DNA from: Croceitalea rosinachiae
GTDB lineage: Bacteria > Bacteroidota > Bacteroidia > Flavobacteriales > Flavobacteriaceae
Direction: 5' to 3'
Assembly: GCF_031846445.1 (NCBI RefSeq)
Contig: NZ_JAVRHR010000004.1
Coordinates: forward strand, 1 to 64,000
Length of the DNA stretch: 64,000 bases
In this document: positions 25,758-33,357 of the stretch, piece by piece
Layout of the letters: the number at the start of each line of letters is the position of its first letter
Position numbering within the stretch: position 1 is the stretch's first letter
Position numbers and translations under genes: made by a program
Notes under the pieces: model-generated
The model's input: only the letters and a program-made list of their open reading frames with translations
Told to the model about the DNA's origin: nothing
The model's database searches: none

Positions 25758-26375
25758 TTATGCCTTTATACCGCATCCTATGGCCTTTGTCAAGGTCACT
25801 TCAATCTCTGTACCAGATAGCATTGCATCTACTGCATCTTCAACATATTTATCTTCCACTTGCGAAGCATCTTGATAGTTATCATCAATGGCACCAATGT
25901 AGCGCACCATATTGCCTGTCTCATTTTTTTCTAACAGAAAAACATGTGGTGTGCGTTGTGCTCCATATTGCGGATATACCTCTTGCCCATCGTCCAATAA
26001 ATAAGGAAATGAAAATTCTTTTTCCTTGGCGCGAACCCTCATGGCATCAAAACTATCGCCAGGCTGGATATCAGGGTTATTAGGATTTATTGCAATAACA
26101 GGAACCCCAAGGGATTTATATTTAGCATCTAAAGCAATAATACGGTCTTCATAAGCCACCGAATAAGGGCAAGTGTTACATGTGAAAATTACTAAGAAGC
26201 CCTTCGCAGTATTAAAATCTAAAAGCGAAACCATTTCGCCATCAATGTTTTTTAAAGAGAAGTCTGCAGCAATATCCCCAATACCATATCCAGTGGCAGC
26301 AGGATAATCATTTACGCCAAATGATGAAAAAACAGTTAGTAGTAAAGCAAAACCAATTGATTTAAGTGTTTTCAT
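25758..26375 (-). CDS. Exported thioredoxin-fold protein (AhpC/TSA-like)
   Basis: 205 residues. A signal peptide (about 1-20) precedes an AhpC/TSA-like fold with the redox pair C66 and C69 in TCNTCPYS, then FPYLLDDGQEVYPQYGAQRTP, the cis-Pro region. The C-terminus has a further Cys (GCGIK). Family members are periplasmic thiol-disulfide proteins or peroxiredoxin-like enzymes. It follows the tlpA-like gene by 3 bp, so the two redox proteins are expressed together. Confidence 0.85.
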   Translation of the reverse strand: MKTLKSIGFALLLTVFSSFGVNDYPAATGYGIGDIAADFSLKNIDGEMVSLLDFNTAKGFLVIFTCNTCPYSVAYEDRIIALDAKYKSLGVPVIAINPNNPDIQPGDSFDAMRVRAKEKEFSFPYLLDDGQEVYPQYGAQRTPHVFLLEKNETGNMVRYIGAIDDNYQDASQVEDKYVEDAVDAMLSGTEIEVTLTKAIGCGIKA

Positions 26376-26378
26376 TTT

Positions 26379-26918
26379 CTAATTGATAAATTTATTAAGT
26401 TCATTATTCAATTCCTCATAAGTAAACCCATGAGGGTAAAACGTTCTCCTATCTTTATTATAAATTAAGGTTGCAGGAATTCCCCCTTGCCAATCGGTAT
26501 CAATTTTTGGAATCCAATCGTTCATTTTTGGGTCGTCTAAAATAACTACCTCTCCTTTTAAATCATTTTTCTTCACAAATGGTACTAATCTTTTCTCCCA
26601 CATTGAGGGCATATCTAAACTTACCAAAATCATTTCAACACCGCTTGCTTTTTGTTCTTGATATGTTCTTTCAAAATAAGGCATCTCTTCGATGCATGGT
26701 TTACACCAGGTAGCCCAAAAATTTATGATATATGTTTTATCACCTTCTTTTTTCAATAAAGGCTCTAAACCGTCAAAGTCATAAATTGGAAAAGGAATAT
26801 TAGAATTTGGAACTTCGACTTTAGTTTCTGTCAATAACTCTTCGGTGTTTTCTTTTTCCTTTTTAGAGCCGCAGGCAACAAAAAGCATTAAAAGGGTGAA
26901 AACTGATAAATACTTCAT
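26379..26918 (-). CDS. TlpA-like thioredoxin lipoprotein
   Basis: 179 residues. The N-terminus has a lipobox, LFVAC with Cys16, so the protein is a lipoprotein facing the periplasm. The thioredoxin motif is WATWCKPC with C72 and C75, as in TlpA/ResA proteins that reduce disulfides, for instance in cytochrome c maturation. The substrate is not indicated. It is divergent from the marR gene with a 130-bp gap and followed by the redoxin gene. Confidence 0.88.
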   Translation of the reverse strand: MKYLSVFTLLMLFVACGSKKEKENTEELLTETKVEVPNSNIPFPIYDFDGLEPLLKKEGDKTYIINFWATWCKPCIEEMPYFERTYQEQKASGVEMILVSLDMPSMWEKRLVPFVKKNDLKGEVVILDDPKMNDWIPKIDTDWQGGIPATLIYNKDRRTFYPHGFTYEELNNELNKFIN

Positions 26919-27011
26919 TTACATGGTATTGAAATCTAAAATTAGTCAATCCTACATTGCTTATAATTTTTTAACAAAAATTTATCGATTTCATATAGAA
27001 AAGAATGAAAA

Positions 27012-27039
27012 ACAAATATACATTTGTATATACAATTGT
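27012..27039 (+). promoter_or_regulatory. marR promoter with candidate operator
   Basis: TACATTTG (27019-27026) matches the -7 consensus exactly. It is overlapped by an inverted repeat ACAAAT-ATAC-ATTTGT (27012-27027), and the perfect palindrome ACAATTGT follows at 27032-27039. MarR proteins bind such palindromes and usually repress their own operon, so this is a candidate autoregulatory operator. No clear -33 TTTG is visible. Confidence 0.5.
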
Positions 27040-27048
27040 TGTAATGAC

Positions 27049-27495
27049 ATGAATGTAGAAGAAATCATAAAAACGAATAAGACAATTCCATTGCAGACAA
27101 GGACGATTATTCACTTGTCTCTTGTAAGCAATAAGCTAAGTGAAGCTATGGGAAATGCCTTAAAGCCATTTGAAGTTTCACTACAACAATTTAATGTGCT
27201 AAGAATCTTAAAAGGTCAAAAAGGTACTGCTGCGAATTTATCCACTTTGAATGAACGTATGGTCTCTAGAATGAGCAATACTACAAGACTTGTTGATAAA
27301 TTGATTTTAAAAGGATTTGTAAACAGATGTGTTTGTGAAACCAATCGTCGTAAAGTTGAAATTTTTATAACTAAAGAAGGAGAAAAAGTTCTGGACCAAA
27401 TGAGTGACGTTATAAAAACCGCAGAGACTATTGCCGTTCAGAATTTTACCGAATTTGAATTGAAAGAATTAAATCAGTTACTAGATAAATTTTAG
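27049..27495 (+). CDS. MarR family transcriptional regulator
   Basis: 148 residues from the ATG at 27049 (MNVEEIIKTNK). The winged helix covers about 30-115, with LKPFEVSLQQFNVLRILKG, SRMSNTTRLVDKLILKGFV as recognition region and the wing CVCETNRRKVEIFIT; the Cys pair there could be redox-sensitive, which is speculation. The frame is open further upstream, but that part overlaps the divergent tlpA-like gene and the promoter. It leads marR-nitroreductase-yceI, a common flavobacterial arrangement. Confidence 0.9.
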   Translation: MNVEEIIKTNKTIPLQTRTIIHLSLVSNKLSEAMGNALKPFEVSLQQFNVLRILKGQKGTAANLSTLNERMVSRMSNTTRLVDKLILKGFVNRCVCETNRRKVEIFITKEGEKVLDQMSDVIKTAETIAVQNFTEFELKELNQLLDKF

Positions 27496-27496
27496 A

Positions 27497-28129
27497 ATGA
27501 ATAACATATTAGAAAATAGAACCTGGCGTTATGCCACTAAAAAATTTGACAGCACTAAGAAGGTTTCAGACAAAGATTTGGAACTGTTGCTTGAAGCAAC
27601 CCGTTTAAGTTCATCATCTTATGGACTTCAACCGTATCATGTTTTTATAATAACAGATCAGGCCATAAAAGAAAAACTAAAACCAGTTTCATGGGGCCAA
27701 TCTCAAATCACCGATGCTTCACATCTTATAATCTTTGCAAACCAGACCAATTTTGGTGGGGAACTGGTAGACGATTATTTGAACAACTTGTCAAAAGTTA
27801 GAAACGTACCATTAGAAAATCTAAAAGGGTACTCCGATTTTGCAAAATCAAAAATAGTTGATTTACCTGAAGAAGTTAAAACCAATTGGACCGCAAAACA
27901 AGTCTACATTGCTCTGGGCAACTTAATGCAAGCCGCCGCAGAACTTAAAATTGACACTTGTCCAATGGAAGGTTTTGAGCCAGAAAAATATAATGAAATT
28001 TTAGGGCTTATAGAAAAAGGATTGAATGCAAGTGTTGCGTTACCAATAGGATATCGCTCTGATGAAGATGAAACCCAACATTACGCAAAGGTTCGTAAAT
28101 CAAAAGAAGAATTATTTACTTATATATAA
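27497..28129 (+). CDS. NAD(P)H-dependent nitroreductase (NfsB-like)
   Basis: 210 residues of the FMN-binding nitroreductase fold. Visible are the N-terminal RTWRYATKKFDS, the FMN-contacting SSSSYGLQPYHVF, and NLMQAAAELKIDTCPMEGF with GYRSDEDE near the end. It reduces nitroaromatics, quinones or related electrophiles with NAD(P)H. The start is 1 bp after the marR stop, so the regulator most likely controls it. Confidence 0.9.
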   Translation: MNNILENRTWRYATKKFDSTKKVSDKDLELLLEATRLSSSSYGLQPYHVFIITDQAIKEKLKPVSWGQSQITDASHLIIFANQTNFGGELVDDYLNNLSKVRNVPLENLKGYSDFAKSKIVDLPEEVKTNWTAKQVYIALGNLMQAAAELKIDTCPMEGFEPEKYNEILGLIEKGLNASVALPIGYRSDEDETQHYAKVRKSKEELFTYI

Positions 28130-28159
28130 ATCAATAAACACAAATTCAATTTTAAAATC

Positions 28160-28735
28160 ATGAAAAAGAACATTTTAAGTTTAGCCCTAACCTTAGTATT
28201 CTGTTCAACTGTAATCGCTGGACCCATTGACGGAGAAAAAAAAGAAGTAAAAACTGATGCAAGCACAGTAACTTGGAAAGCATACAAAGTAACCGGCTCA
28301 CATACAGGAACCATTGCGCTTAAATCTGGTGCATTAGAATTTGACGAAGGCAAACTCACTGGTGGTGAGTTTACAGTAGATATGACCACTATTAACGTAA
28401 CTGATTTAGAAGGTGACTATAAAGCAAAATTAGATGGACATTTAAATTCTGATGATTTCTTTTCAACAGCTTCTAACCCAACTTCTACATTAGTTTTCAC
28501 CAAAGTTGAAGCTTCTGGAAAAAACTCATACAAAGTAACCGGAGACTTAACCATAAAAGGTATTAATAAGCCTGTGACTTTTGATGTTTCTGTTTATGGA
28601 AGCAAAGCTACTGCGACACTGAAAGTTGATAGAGCACAGTACAATGTAAAATATGGTTCAGGAAGTTTCTTTGAAAATTTAGGAGACAAAACCATTTATG
28701 ACGAATTTGATTTAGTAGTTGACTTAGAATTCTAA
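28160..28735 (+). CDS. YceI family protein
   Basis: 191 residues with a signal peptide (1-20, MKKNILSLALTLVFCSTVIA) and a YceI lipocalin-like beta barrel: STVTWKAYKVTGSHTGTI, GEFTVDMTTINVTDL, HLNSDDFFST, LTIKGINKPVTFDV. Periplasmic YceI proteins bind isoprenoid-like lipids. It ends the marR-nitroreductase operon with a 30-bp gap and a strong terminator after it. Confidence 0.92.
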   Translation: MKKNILSLALTLVFCSTVIAGPIDGEKKEVKTDASTVTWKAYKVTGSHTGTIALKSGALEFDEGKLTGGEFTVDMTTINVTDLEGDYKAKLDGHLNSDDFFSTASNPTSTLVFTKVEASGKNSYKVTGDLTIKGINKPVTFDVSVYGSKATATLKVDRAQYNVKYGSGSFFENLGDKTIYDEFDLVVDLEF

Positions 28736-28767
28736 TTCATTCATAATCTTTGGAAGAGAAAAGAAAA

Positions 28768-28798
28768 ATATCCTGTCAATTGGCAGGATATTTTTTTT
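28768..28798 (+). terminator. Intrinsic terminator of the marR-nfsB-yceI unit
   Basis: A stem of ATATCCTG and CAGGATAT, extended by inner TC/GG pairs around an AATT loop, is followed by eight T. It lies 32 bp past the yceI stop and just before the trp promoter. Confidence 0.9.
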
Positions 28799-28812
28799 AT
28801 CACATTTCTTTG

Positions 28813-28843
28813 TTTGATAGTTTCAAATTGATTTCTATATTTG
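28813..28843 (+). promoter_or_regulatory. trp operon promoter
   Basis: TTTG (28813-28816), 19-nt spacer, TATATTTG (28836-28843): a full match to the Bacteroidetes promoter. The G of the -7 element lies only 5 nt before the ATG of the leader peptide, so transcription would start at or within a few bases of that ATG. Confidence 0.8.
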
Positions 28844-28848
28844 AACCA

Positions 28849-28902
28849 ATGAAAATAATAAATAACACATGGTGGTGGAATAATTTACGACTTAAATCGT
28901 GA
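28849..28902 (+). CDS. trpL: trp operon leader peptide
   Basis: A 17-codon frame reading MKIINNTWWWNNLRLKS and stop, with three consecutive Trp codons at 28870-28878. It lies between the trp promoter and a strong terminator hairpin in front of trpE. This is the classical arrangement of ribosome-mediated attenuation: when charged tRNA-Trp is scarce the ribosome stalls on the Trp codons and the terminator is prevented. The leader is probably translated from a leaderless mRNA. Confidence 0.88.
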   Translation: MKIINNTWWWNNLRLKS

Positions 28903-28926
28903 ACTAGTCCCTATTGAAAAATATAT

Positions 28927-28956
28927 AAAGGCTTGTCATCACGACAAGCCTTTTTT
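28927..28956 (+). terminator. trp attenuator terminator hairpin
   Basis: AAAGGCTTGTC and GACAAGCCTTT form a perfect 11-bp stem with loop ATCAC and a run of T. It lies 24 nt past the leader stop and 18 nt before trpE. TCGTGA (28897-28902), which holds the leader stop codon, can pair either with part of ACGA (28887-28890) or with TCACGA (28939-28944) in the terminator loop and stem, giving a short candidate antiterminator. Confidence 0.85.
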
Positions 28957-28973
28957 AATTTATAGCATTAATT

Positions 28974-30371
28974 ATGGCTTTTAAACTTAAAACACATTAC
29001 AAAAAAATTCTAGCGGATACCATCACACCTGTTAGTGTTTATCTAAAAATCAGGGATAAGTTCCCGAACAGTATTCTTTTAGAGAGTAGTGATTACCATG
29101 CGAATGATAATAGTTTTTCCTATGTCTGCTGCAACCCAATCGCATCAATCAAGGTTGAAGATGAAGTTATTACCAAAGAGTTTCCTGATGGAAGTCAAAC
29201 AGAAATTAAAATTACTAAAGACATTGAGGTTACCCAAGAGATTGATTCTTTTGCCAAACAATTCTCCGTTGAGAATCAAGATTTTAAATTCATCACTAAT
29301 GGCCTATTCGGGTTTATGGCTTACGATGCTGTGCGCTATTATGAGGATATAGCGTTGTCAAAAAAAGAGAATTCTATTGAGATTCCTGACATCTATTATG
29401 CAGTTTACCAGAACATCATAGCAATAAATCATTTTAAAAATGAGGCCTATCTTTTTGCCCATTGTTTTGAAAGTGAAAACAACATATCACAATTAGAACA
29501 GGTATTAAAAGTTCGAAGTTTCGCGTCCTATAATTTTTCAAAAGAAGGTGATGTCAAAACTAATTTAGAAGATGAGGCTTATAAAGAACATGTTGCATTG
29601 GCGAAAAAACATTGTCAACGGGGCGATGTTTTTCAATTAGTACTTTCTAGAAGATTTTCTCAAGGTTTTAAGGGTGATGAATTTAATGTATATCGAGCTT
29701 TAAGGTCTATAAATCCTTCACCATACTTATTCTTTTTCGATTACGGCGATTTCAAAATTTTTGGAAGTTCTCCAGAGGCGCAGTTGATTGTTAAAGGCGG
29801 TAAAGCAGAGATTCACCCTATTGCAGGAACCTATAAACGTACTGGAAATGATGAAAAAGACGCAGAACTGGCTAAACAGTTGGCTCAAGATGACAAAGAA
29901 AATAGCGAACATGTAATGTTGGTAGATTTAGCTCGAAACGACCTCAGTAGAAATGGAAACCTTGTCAATGTAGAAACGTATAGAGAAGTTCAATATTTTT
30001 CTCATGTAATCCACTTGGTTTCCAAAGTTACGGGTATTAAAAAACCTGATATTTCTACTCTAAAGATTGTAGCAGATACCTTCCCCGCAGGGACTTTAAG
30101 CGGAGCTCCAAAACATATGGCGATGCAATTGATTGAAAAATATGAAAAAACAAGTCGTGGATATTATGGTGGAGCCATTGGTTTTATGGATTTCAAAGGA
30201 AACTTTAATCATGCCATAATGATTCGTACTTTTTTGAGTAAAAATCATGAACTTCATTTTCAAGCAGGTGCAGGACTGGTCGCTGCCTCCGATGCCAATG
30301 ATGAGCTTCAAGAAACTTACAACAAACTAGGAGCCTTAAATAAAGCCTTAGAAATTGCTGAAACTATTTAA
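28974..30371 (+). CDS. trpE: Anthranilate synthase component I
   Basis: 465 residues; converts chorismate to anthranilate together with TrpG. The tryptophan feedback-site motif LLESS is near the N-terminus, and the catalytic half shows HCQRGDVFQLVLSRRF, IAGTYKRTG, DLARNDLSR and FPAGTLSGAPK. First structural gene of the operon, 72 bp after the leader stop. The next gene begins 1 bp after its stop. Confidence 0.96.
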   Translation: MAFKLKTHYKKILADTITPVSVYLKIRDKFPNSILLESSDYHANDNSFSYVCCNPIASIKVEDEVITKEFPDGSQTEIKITKDIEVTQEIDSFAKQFSVENQDFKFITNGLFGFMAYDAVRYYEDIALSKKENSIEIPDIYYAVYQNIIAINHFKNEAYLFAHCFESENNISQLEQVLKVRSFASYNFSKEGDVKTNLEDEAYKEHVALAKKHCQRGDVFQLVLSRRFSQGFKGDEFNVYRALRSINPSPYLFFFDYGDFKIFGSSPEAQLIVKGGKAEIHPIAGTYKRTGNDEKDAELAKQLAQDDKENSEHVMLVDLARNDLSRNGNLVNVETYREVQYFSHVIHLVSKVTGIKKPDISTLKIVADTFPAGTLSGAPKHMAMQLIEKYEKTSRGYYGGAIGFMDFKGNFNHAIMIRTFLSKNHELHFQAGAGLVAASDANDELQETYNKLGALNKALEIAETI

Positions 30372-30372
30372 A

Positions 30373-30939
30373 ATGGGCAGAAAGATATTAATGATAGACA
30401 ATTACGATAGTTTCACCTTTAATTTGGTTCACTATTTAGAGGATTTGGATTGCGAAGTTATTGTAAAGCGAAACGACCAATTGAGTTTGAAGGAAGTTCA
30501 CTCCTATAAAGAAATTGTTTTATCACCAGGCCCAGGAATTCCTGATGAAGCTGGTCTATTAAAACCAATTATTGAGAAGTATGGTTCTAAAAAGCGAATT
30601 CTTGGAGTATGTTTAGGGCAACAAGCTATCGCAGAAGTCTACGGAGGCACTTTAGTGAATTTAGATCAAGTATATCATGGGGTCGCCACGACTATCAAAA
30701 TTACAGAAGCTGATTATATTTTTGAAGGACTACCAAAGGAGCTTGAGGTTGGCAGATATCATTCTTGGGTAGTAAACACCGATTTACCGAATAATTTAGA
30801 AGCAACGTCTTTTGATGAAAATGGACAAATAATGTCATTAAAACATAAAGAATTTGATGTGCGTGCCGTTCAATTCCACCCTGAATCTGTTTTAACGCCA
30901 CACGGAAAACAAATCTTAAAAAATTGGTTGAACAAATGA
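30373..30939 (+). CDS. trpG: Anthranilate synthase component II (glutamine amidotransferase)
   Basis: 188 residues from the ATG at 30373. Class I amidotransferase: MIDNYDSFTFNLVHYL, oxyanion LSPGPGIP, nucleophile Cys in GVCLGQQ, and His-Glu in AVQFHPESV. Supplies ammonia to TrpE. An earlier in-frame ATG (30355) lies inside trpE and is less likely. Its TGA overlaps the trpD ATG. Confidence 0.95.
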   Translation: MGRKILMIDNYDSFTFNLVHYLEDLDCEVIVKRNDQLSLKEVHSYKEIVLSPGPGIPDEAGLLKPIIEKYGSKKRILGVCLGQQAIAEVYGGTLVNLDQVYHGVATTIKITEADYIFEGLPKELEVGRYHSWVVNTDLPNNLEATSFDENGQIMSLKHKEFDVRAVQFHPESVLTPHGKQILKNWLNK

Positions 30940-31931
30940 AAGAAATATTAAATAGACTTATCAATCATGACATCCTCGAAAAAGAAGATGCCAAACAAAT
31001 TTTGGTCAATATTGCAAAAGGTGATTATAATGCTAGTCAAATTGCGGCTTTTTTGACGGTTTACATGATGCGAAGCATCACCATCGAAGAACTAGAAGGT
31101 TTCCGTGATGCTCTGCTAGAATTATGTTTGGCAATTGATTTATCAGCATACAATCCAATTGATTTATGTGGTACAGGTGGCGATGGTAAAGACACCTTTA
31201 ATATTTCTACGCTTGCATCTTTTGTGACTGCCGGTGCTGGAATTAAAGTCACCAAACATGGTAATTATGGAGTTTCTTCAAAATGTGGAAGTAGCAATGT
31301 CATGGAGTTTTTAGGAATTAAATTCAGTAATGAAGCTGACTTTCTAAAAAAATCTATTGATGAAGCTGGTATTTGTGTATTACACGCACCCTTGTTTCAT
31401 CCAGCTATGAAAAATGTTGCGCCTATCAGAAAAGAATTAGCGGTAAAGACCTTTTTCAATATGCTGGGTCCAATGGTAAATCCGGCTTTTCCTAAGAATC
31501 AGATGGTAGGTGTTTTTAATTTGGAACTGGCAAGAATGTATGGATACCTATATCAAAATACAGATAAGAATTTTACAGTACTTCATGCACTTGACGGATA
31601 TGATGAAATCAGTTTAACAGGAAATACCAAAACAATTTCTAATGGTTCAGAAGGAATAATTACACCTTCTGATTTTGGACTAGGGACAATAACTGCAGAA
31701 GAAATTGTTGGCGGTAATGATATTGCCGATTCTGCCCAAATCTTTTTAGACATATTAAACGGACGAGGTTCAGAAGCTCAAAACAATGTAGTTTGTGCCA
31801 ATGCGGGCGTTGCCATCGCAACAGTTAATGGAAGTACACCAAAGCAAGGTTTTGAAAAAGCTAAAGAATCTTTGCTAAGCGGAAGTGGATTGAAAGCATT
31901 AAAAGAGTTACAAGCAATAAGCGCCCAATGA
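30936..31931 (+). CDS. trpD: Anthranilate phosphoribosyltransferase
   Basis: 331 residues from the ATG that overlaps the trpG stop (ATGA). Transfers phosphoribose from PRPP to anthranilate. Motifs: DLCGTGGDGKDTFNIST (PRPP loop) and KHGNYGVSSKCGSSNVMEFLG. A start 12 nt upstream is open but would overlap trpG more. It overlaps trpC by 4 nt. Confidence 0.96.
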   Translation: MKEILNRLINHDILEKEDAKQILVNIAKGDYNASQIAAFLTVYMMRSITIEELEGFRDALLELCLAIDLSAYNPIDLCGTGGDGKDTFNISTLASFVTAGAGIKVTKHGNYGVSSKCGSSNVMEFLGIKFSNEADFLKKSIDEAGICVLHAPLFHPAMKNVAPIRKELAVKTFFNMLGPMVNPAFPKNQMVGVFNLELARMYGYLYQNTDKNFTVLHALDGYDEISLTGNTKTISNGSEGIITPSDFGLGTITAEEIVGGNDIADSAQIFLDILNGRGSEAQNNVVCANAGVAIATVNGSTPKQGFEKAKESLLSGSGLKALKELQAISAQ

Positions 31932-32713
31932 ATATTCTAGACAAAATAATTGCTGATAAACGAAAAGAGGTTAAACTTAAAAAAAGTTTAGTCCCTACTT
32001 CTCAATTGGAGCAATCTGTTCTTTTCGATAGAAAAGCACAATCGCTATCTAATGTTTTACGAAATAGCAAAACAGGTATCATTGCCGAACACAAACGTCG
32101 TTCACCATCAAAGCATACTATTAATCAAAATACTAATGTGGGTCAAGTCGCCCATGGCTATGAAAACGCAGGTGTTTCTGGTATGAGTATTTTAACAGAT
32201 ATCAAATACTTTGGGGGATCATTGGAAGATTTGATTTTGGCTAGGGCTTCTGTTGAAATGCCGTTGCTTAGAAAAGAATTCATCATAGATGAATATCAAA
32301 TTATAGAAGCAAAGGCACATGGGGCCGATGTTATTTTACTAATAGCCGCCGTGTTATCTAAAACAGAAATAAAAGCATTATCAGAGTTGGCAAAAAACTT
32401 GGGATTGGATGTCTTATTAGAGGTACATAATGAGAAAGAATTACATAAATCTATCATGCCCAGTTTAGATATGCTGGGCGTCAACAACCGCAACCTCAAA
32501 ACCTTTGAAGTTAACTTAAATATAAGTAAGAAGTTATCAGAAGTAATTCCTGATCAATTTGTAAAAGTATCTGAAAGTGGAATCAGTTCAATTGACGCTA
32601 TTAAAGGCTTAAAAGAATATGGTTATCAAGGTTTTCTAATTGGTGAGAATTTTATGAAGACGGAAAACCCCGGGAAGGCTGCAAAAGAGTTTATCACTAA
32701 ACTAGAAGTATGA
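31928..32713 (+). CDS. trpC: Indole-3-glycerol-phosphate synthase
   Basis: 261 residues, a TIM barrel. Catalytic motifs visible: EHKRRSPSKHTIN (substrate Lys), LRKEFIIDEYQI, LLEVHNEKEL, VNNRNLKTF and SESGI, GFLIGENFM. Closes the ring of carboxyphenylamino-deoxyribulose phosphate. Separate from TrpF, unlike in enteric bacteria. ATGA overlaps on both sides (trpD and trpF). Confidence 0.96.
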   Translation: MNILDKIIADKRKEVKLKKSLVPTSQLEQSVLFDRKAQSLSNVLRNSKTGIIAEHKRRSPSKHTINQNTNVGQVAHGYENAGVSGMSILTDIKYFGGSLEDLILARASVEMPLLRKEFIIDEYQIIEAKAHGADVILLIAAVLSKTEIKALSELAKNLGLDVLLEVHNEKELHKSIMPSLDMLGVNNRNLKTFEVNLNISKKLSEVIPDQFVKVSESGISSIDAIKGLKEYGYQGFLIGENFMKTENPGKAAKEFITKLEV

Positions 32714-33357
32714 AACTAAAAGTGTGTGGAATGAAATATAATCCTGAAGAAGTGGCAGCAATGCAACCTGATTATTTGGGCTTTATATTTTGGGAGTCAT
32801 CATCACGGTTTTTTGATGGGGAAATTCCAACACTACCAGTTGAAATTAATAAGATTGGTGTATTTGTCGATGCAAGCATTGATACTATTTTAGAAAAAAT
32901 AAAAAAATATAAGTTAAATGCAGTGCAGTTGCATGGAAAAGAATCACCTAAGTATTGCAAAAGTCTCCGCTATTCGTATAATACCCTAAAACAAGACCAG
33001 ATTTTCGATTTGAAAATCATTAAAGTATTCTCGATCAAAGATGAATTTGACTTTTCGATTTTACAACCCTACGAAGAAATATGTGATTACTTTTTATTTG
33101 ACACCAAAGGAAAATTACCAGGCGGTAACGGATATACTTTTGATTGGTCAGTTTTAAAAAACTATCCTTCGACCAAACCCTATTTTTTGAGTGGGGGTAT
33201 CGGATTGGATAATTCAAAGCAAATTGAAGAATTTCTAGGTAGACCAGAATCAAAATACTGTTATGCTATTGATGTCAATAGCATGTTTGAAGAGGCGCCT
33301 GGACTAAAGAATATTGAGGATTTAAAAGAGTTTAAAAAGAAATTAACCGACAACTAA
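32710..33357 (+). CDS. trpF: Phosphoribosylanthranilate isomerase
   Basis: 215 residues, TIM barrel. The start MKLKVCGMKYNPEEV has the catalytic Cys of the KxCG motif; LGFIFWESSSRF, VQLHGKESP, FDTKGKLPGGNG and FLSGGIG follow. Performs the Amadori rearrangement in tryptophan synthesis. Overlaps trpC by 4 nt and trpB by 1 nt. Confidence 0.95.
   Translation: MKLKVCGMKYNPEEVAAMQPDYLGFIFWESSSRFFDGEIPTLPVEINKIGVFVDASIDTILEKIKKYKLNAVQLHGKESPKYCKSLRYSYNTLKQDQIFDLKIIKVFSIKDEFDFSILQPYEEICDYFLFDTKGKLPGGNGYTFDWSVLKNYPSTKPYFLSGGIGLDNSKQIEEFLGRPESKYCYAIDVNSMFEEAPGLKNIEDLKEFKKKLTDN

Noticed and set aside
25681..25776. N-terminal extension of the rhodanese
   Set aside because: It crosses an intrinsic terminator and overlaps the redoxin stop; the domain begins at the internal ATG.
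26845..27048. N-terminal extension of the MarR protein
   Set aside because: It overlaps the divergent tlpA-like gene and runs through the marR promoter and operator.
28869..28883. Alternative mini-frame ATG GTG GTG GAA TAA over the Trp codons
   Set aside because: It is out of frame with the Trp run, four codons long and without an initiation signal; the frame from 28849 explains the Trp codons.
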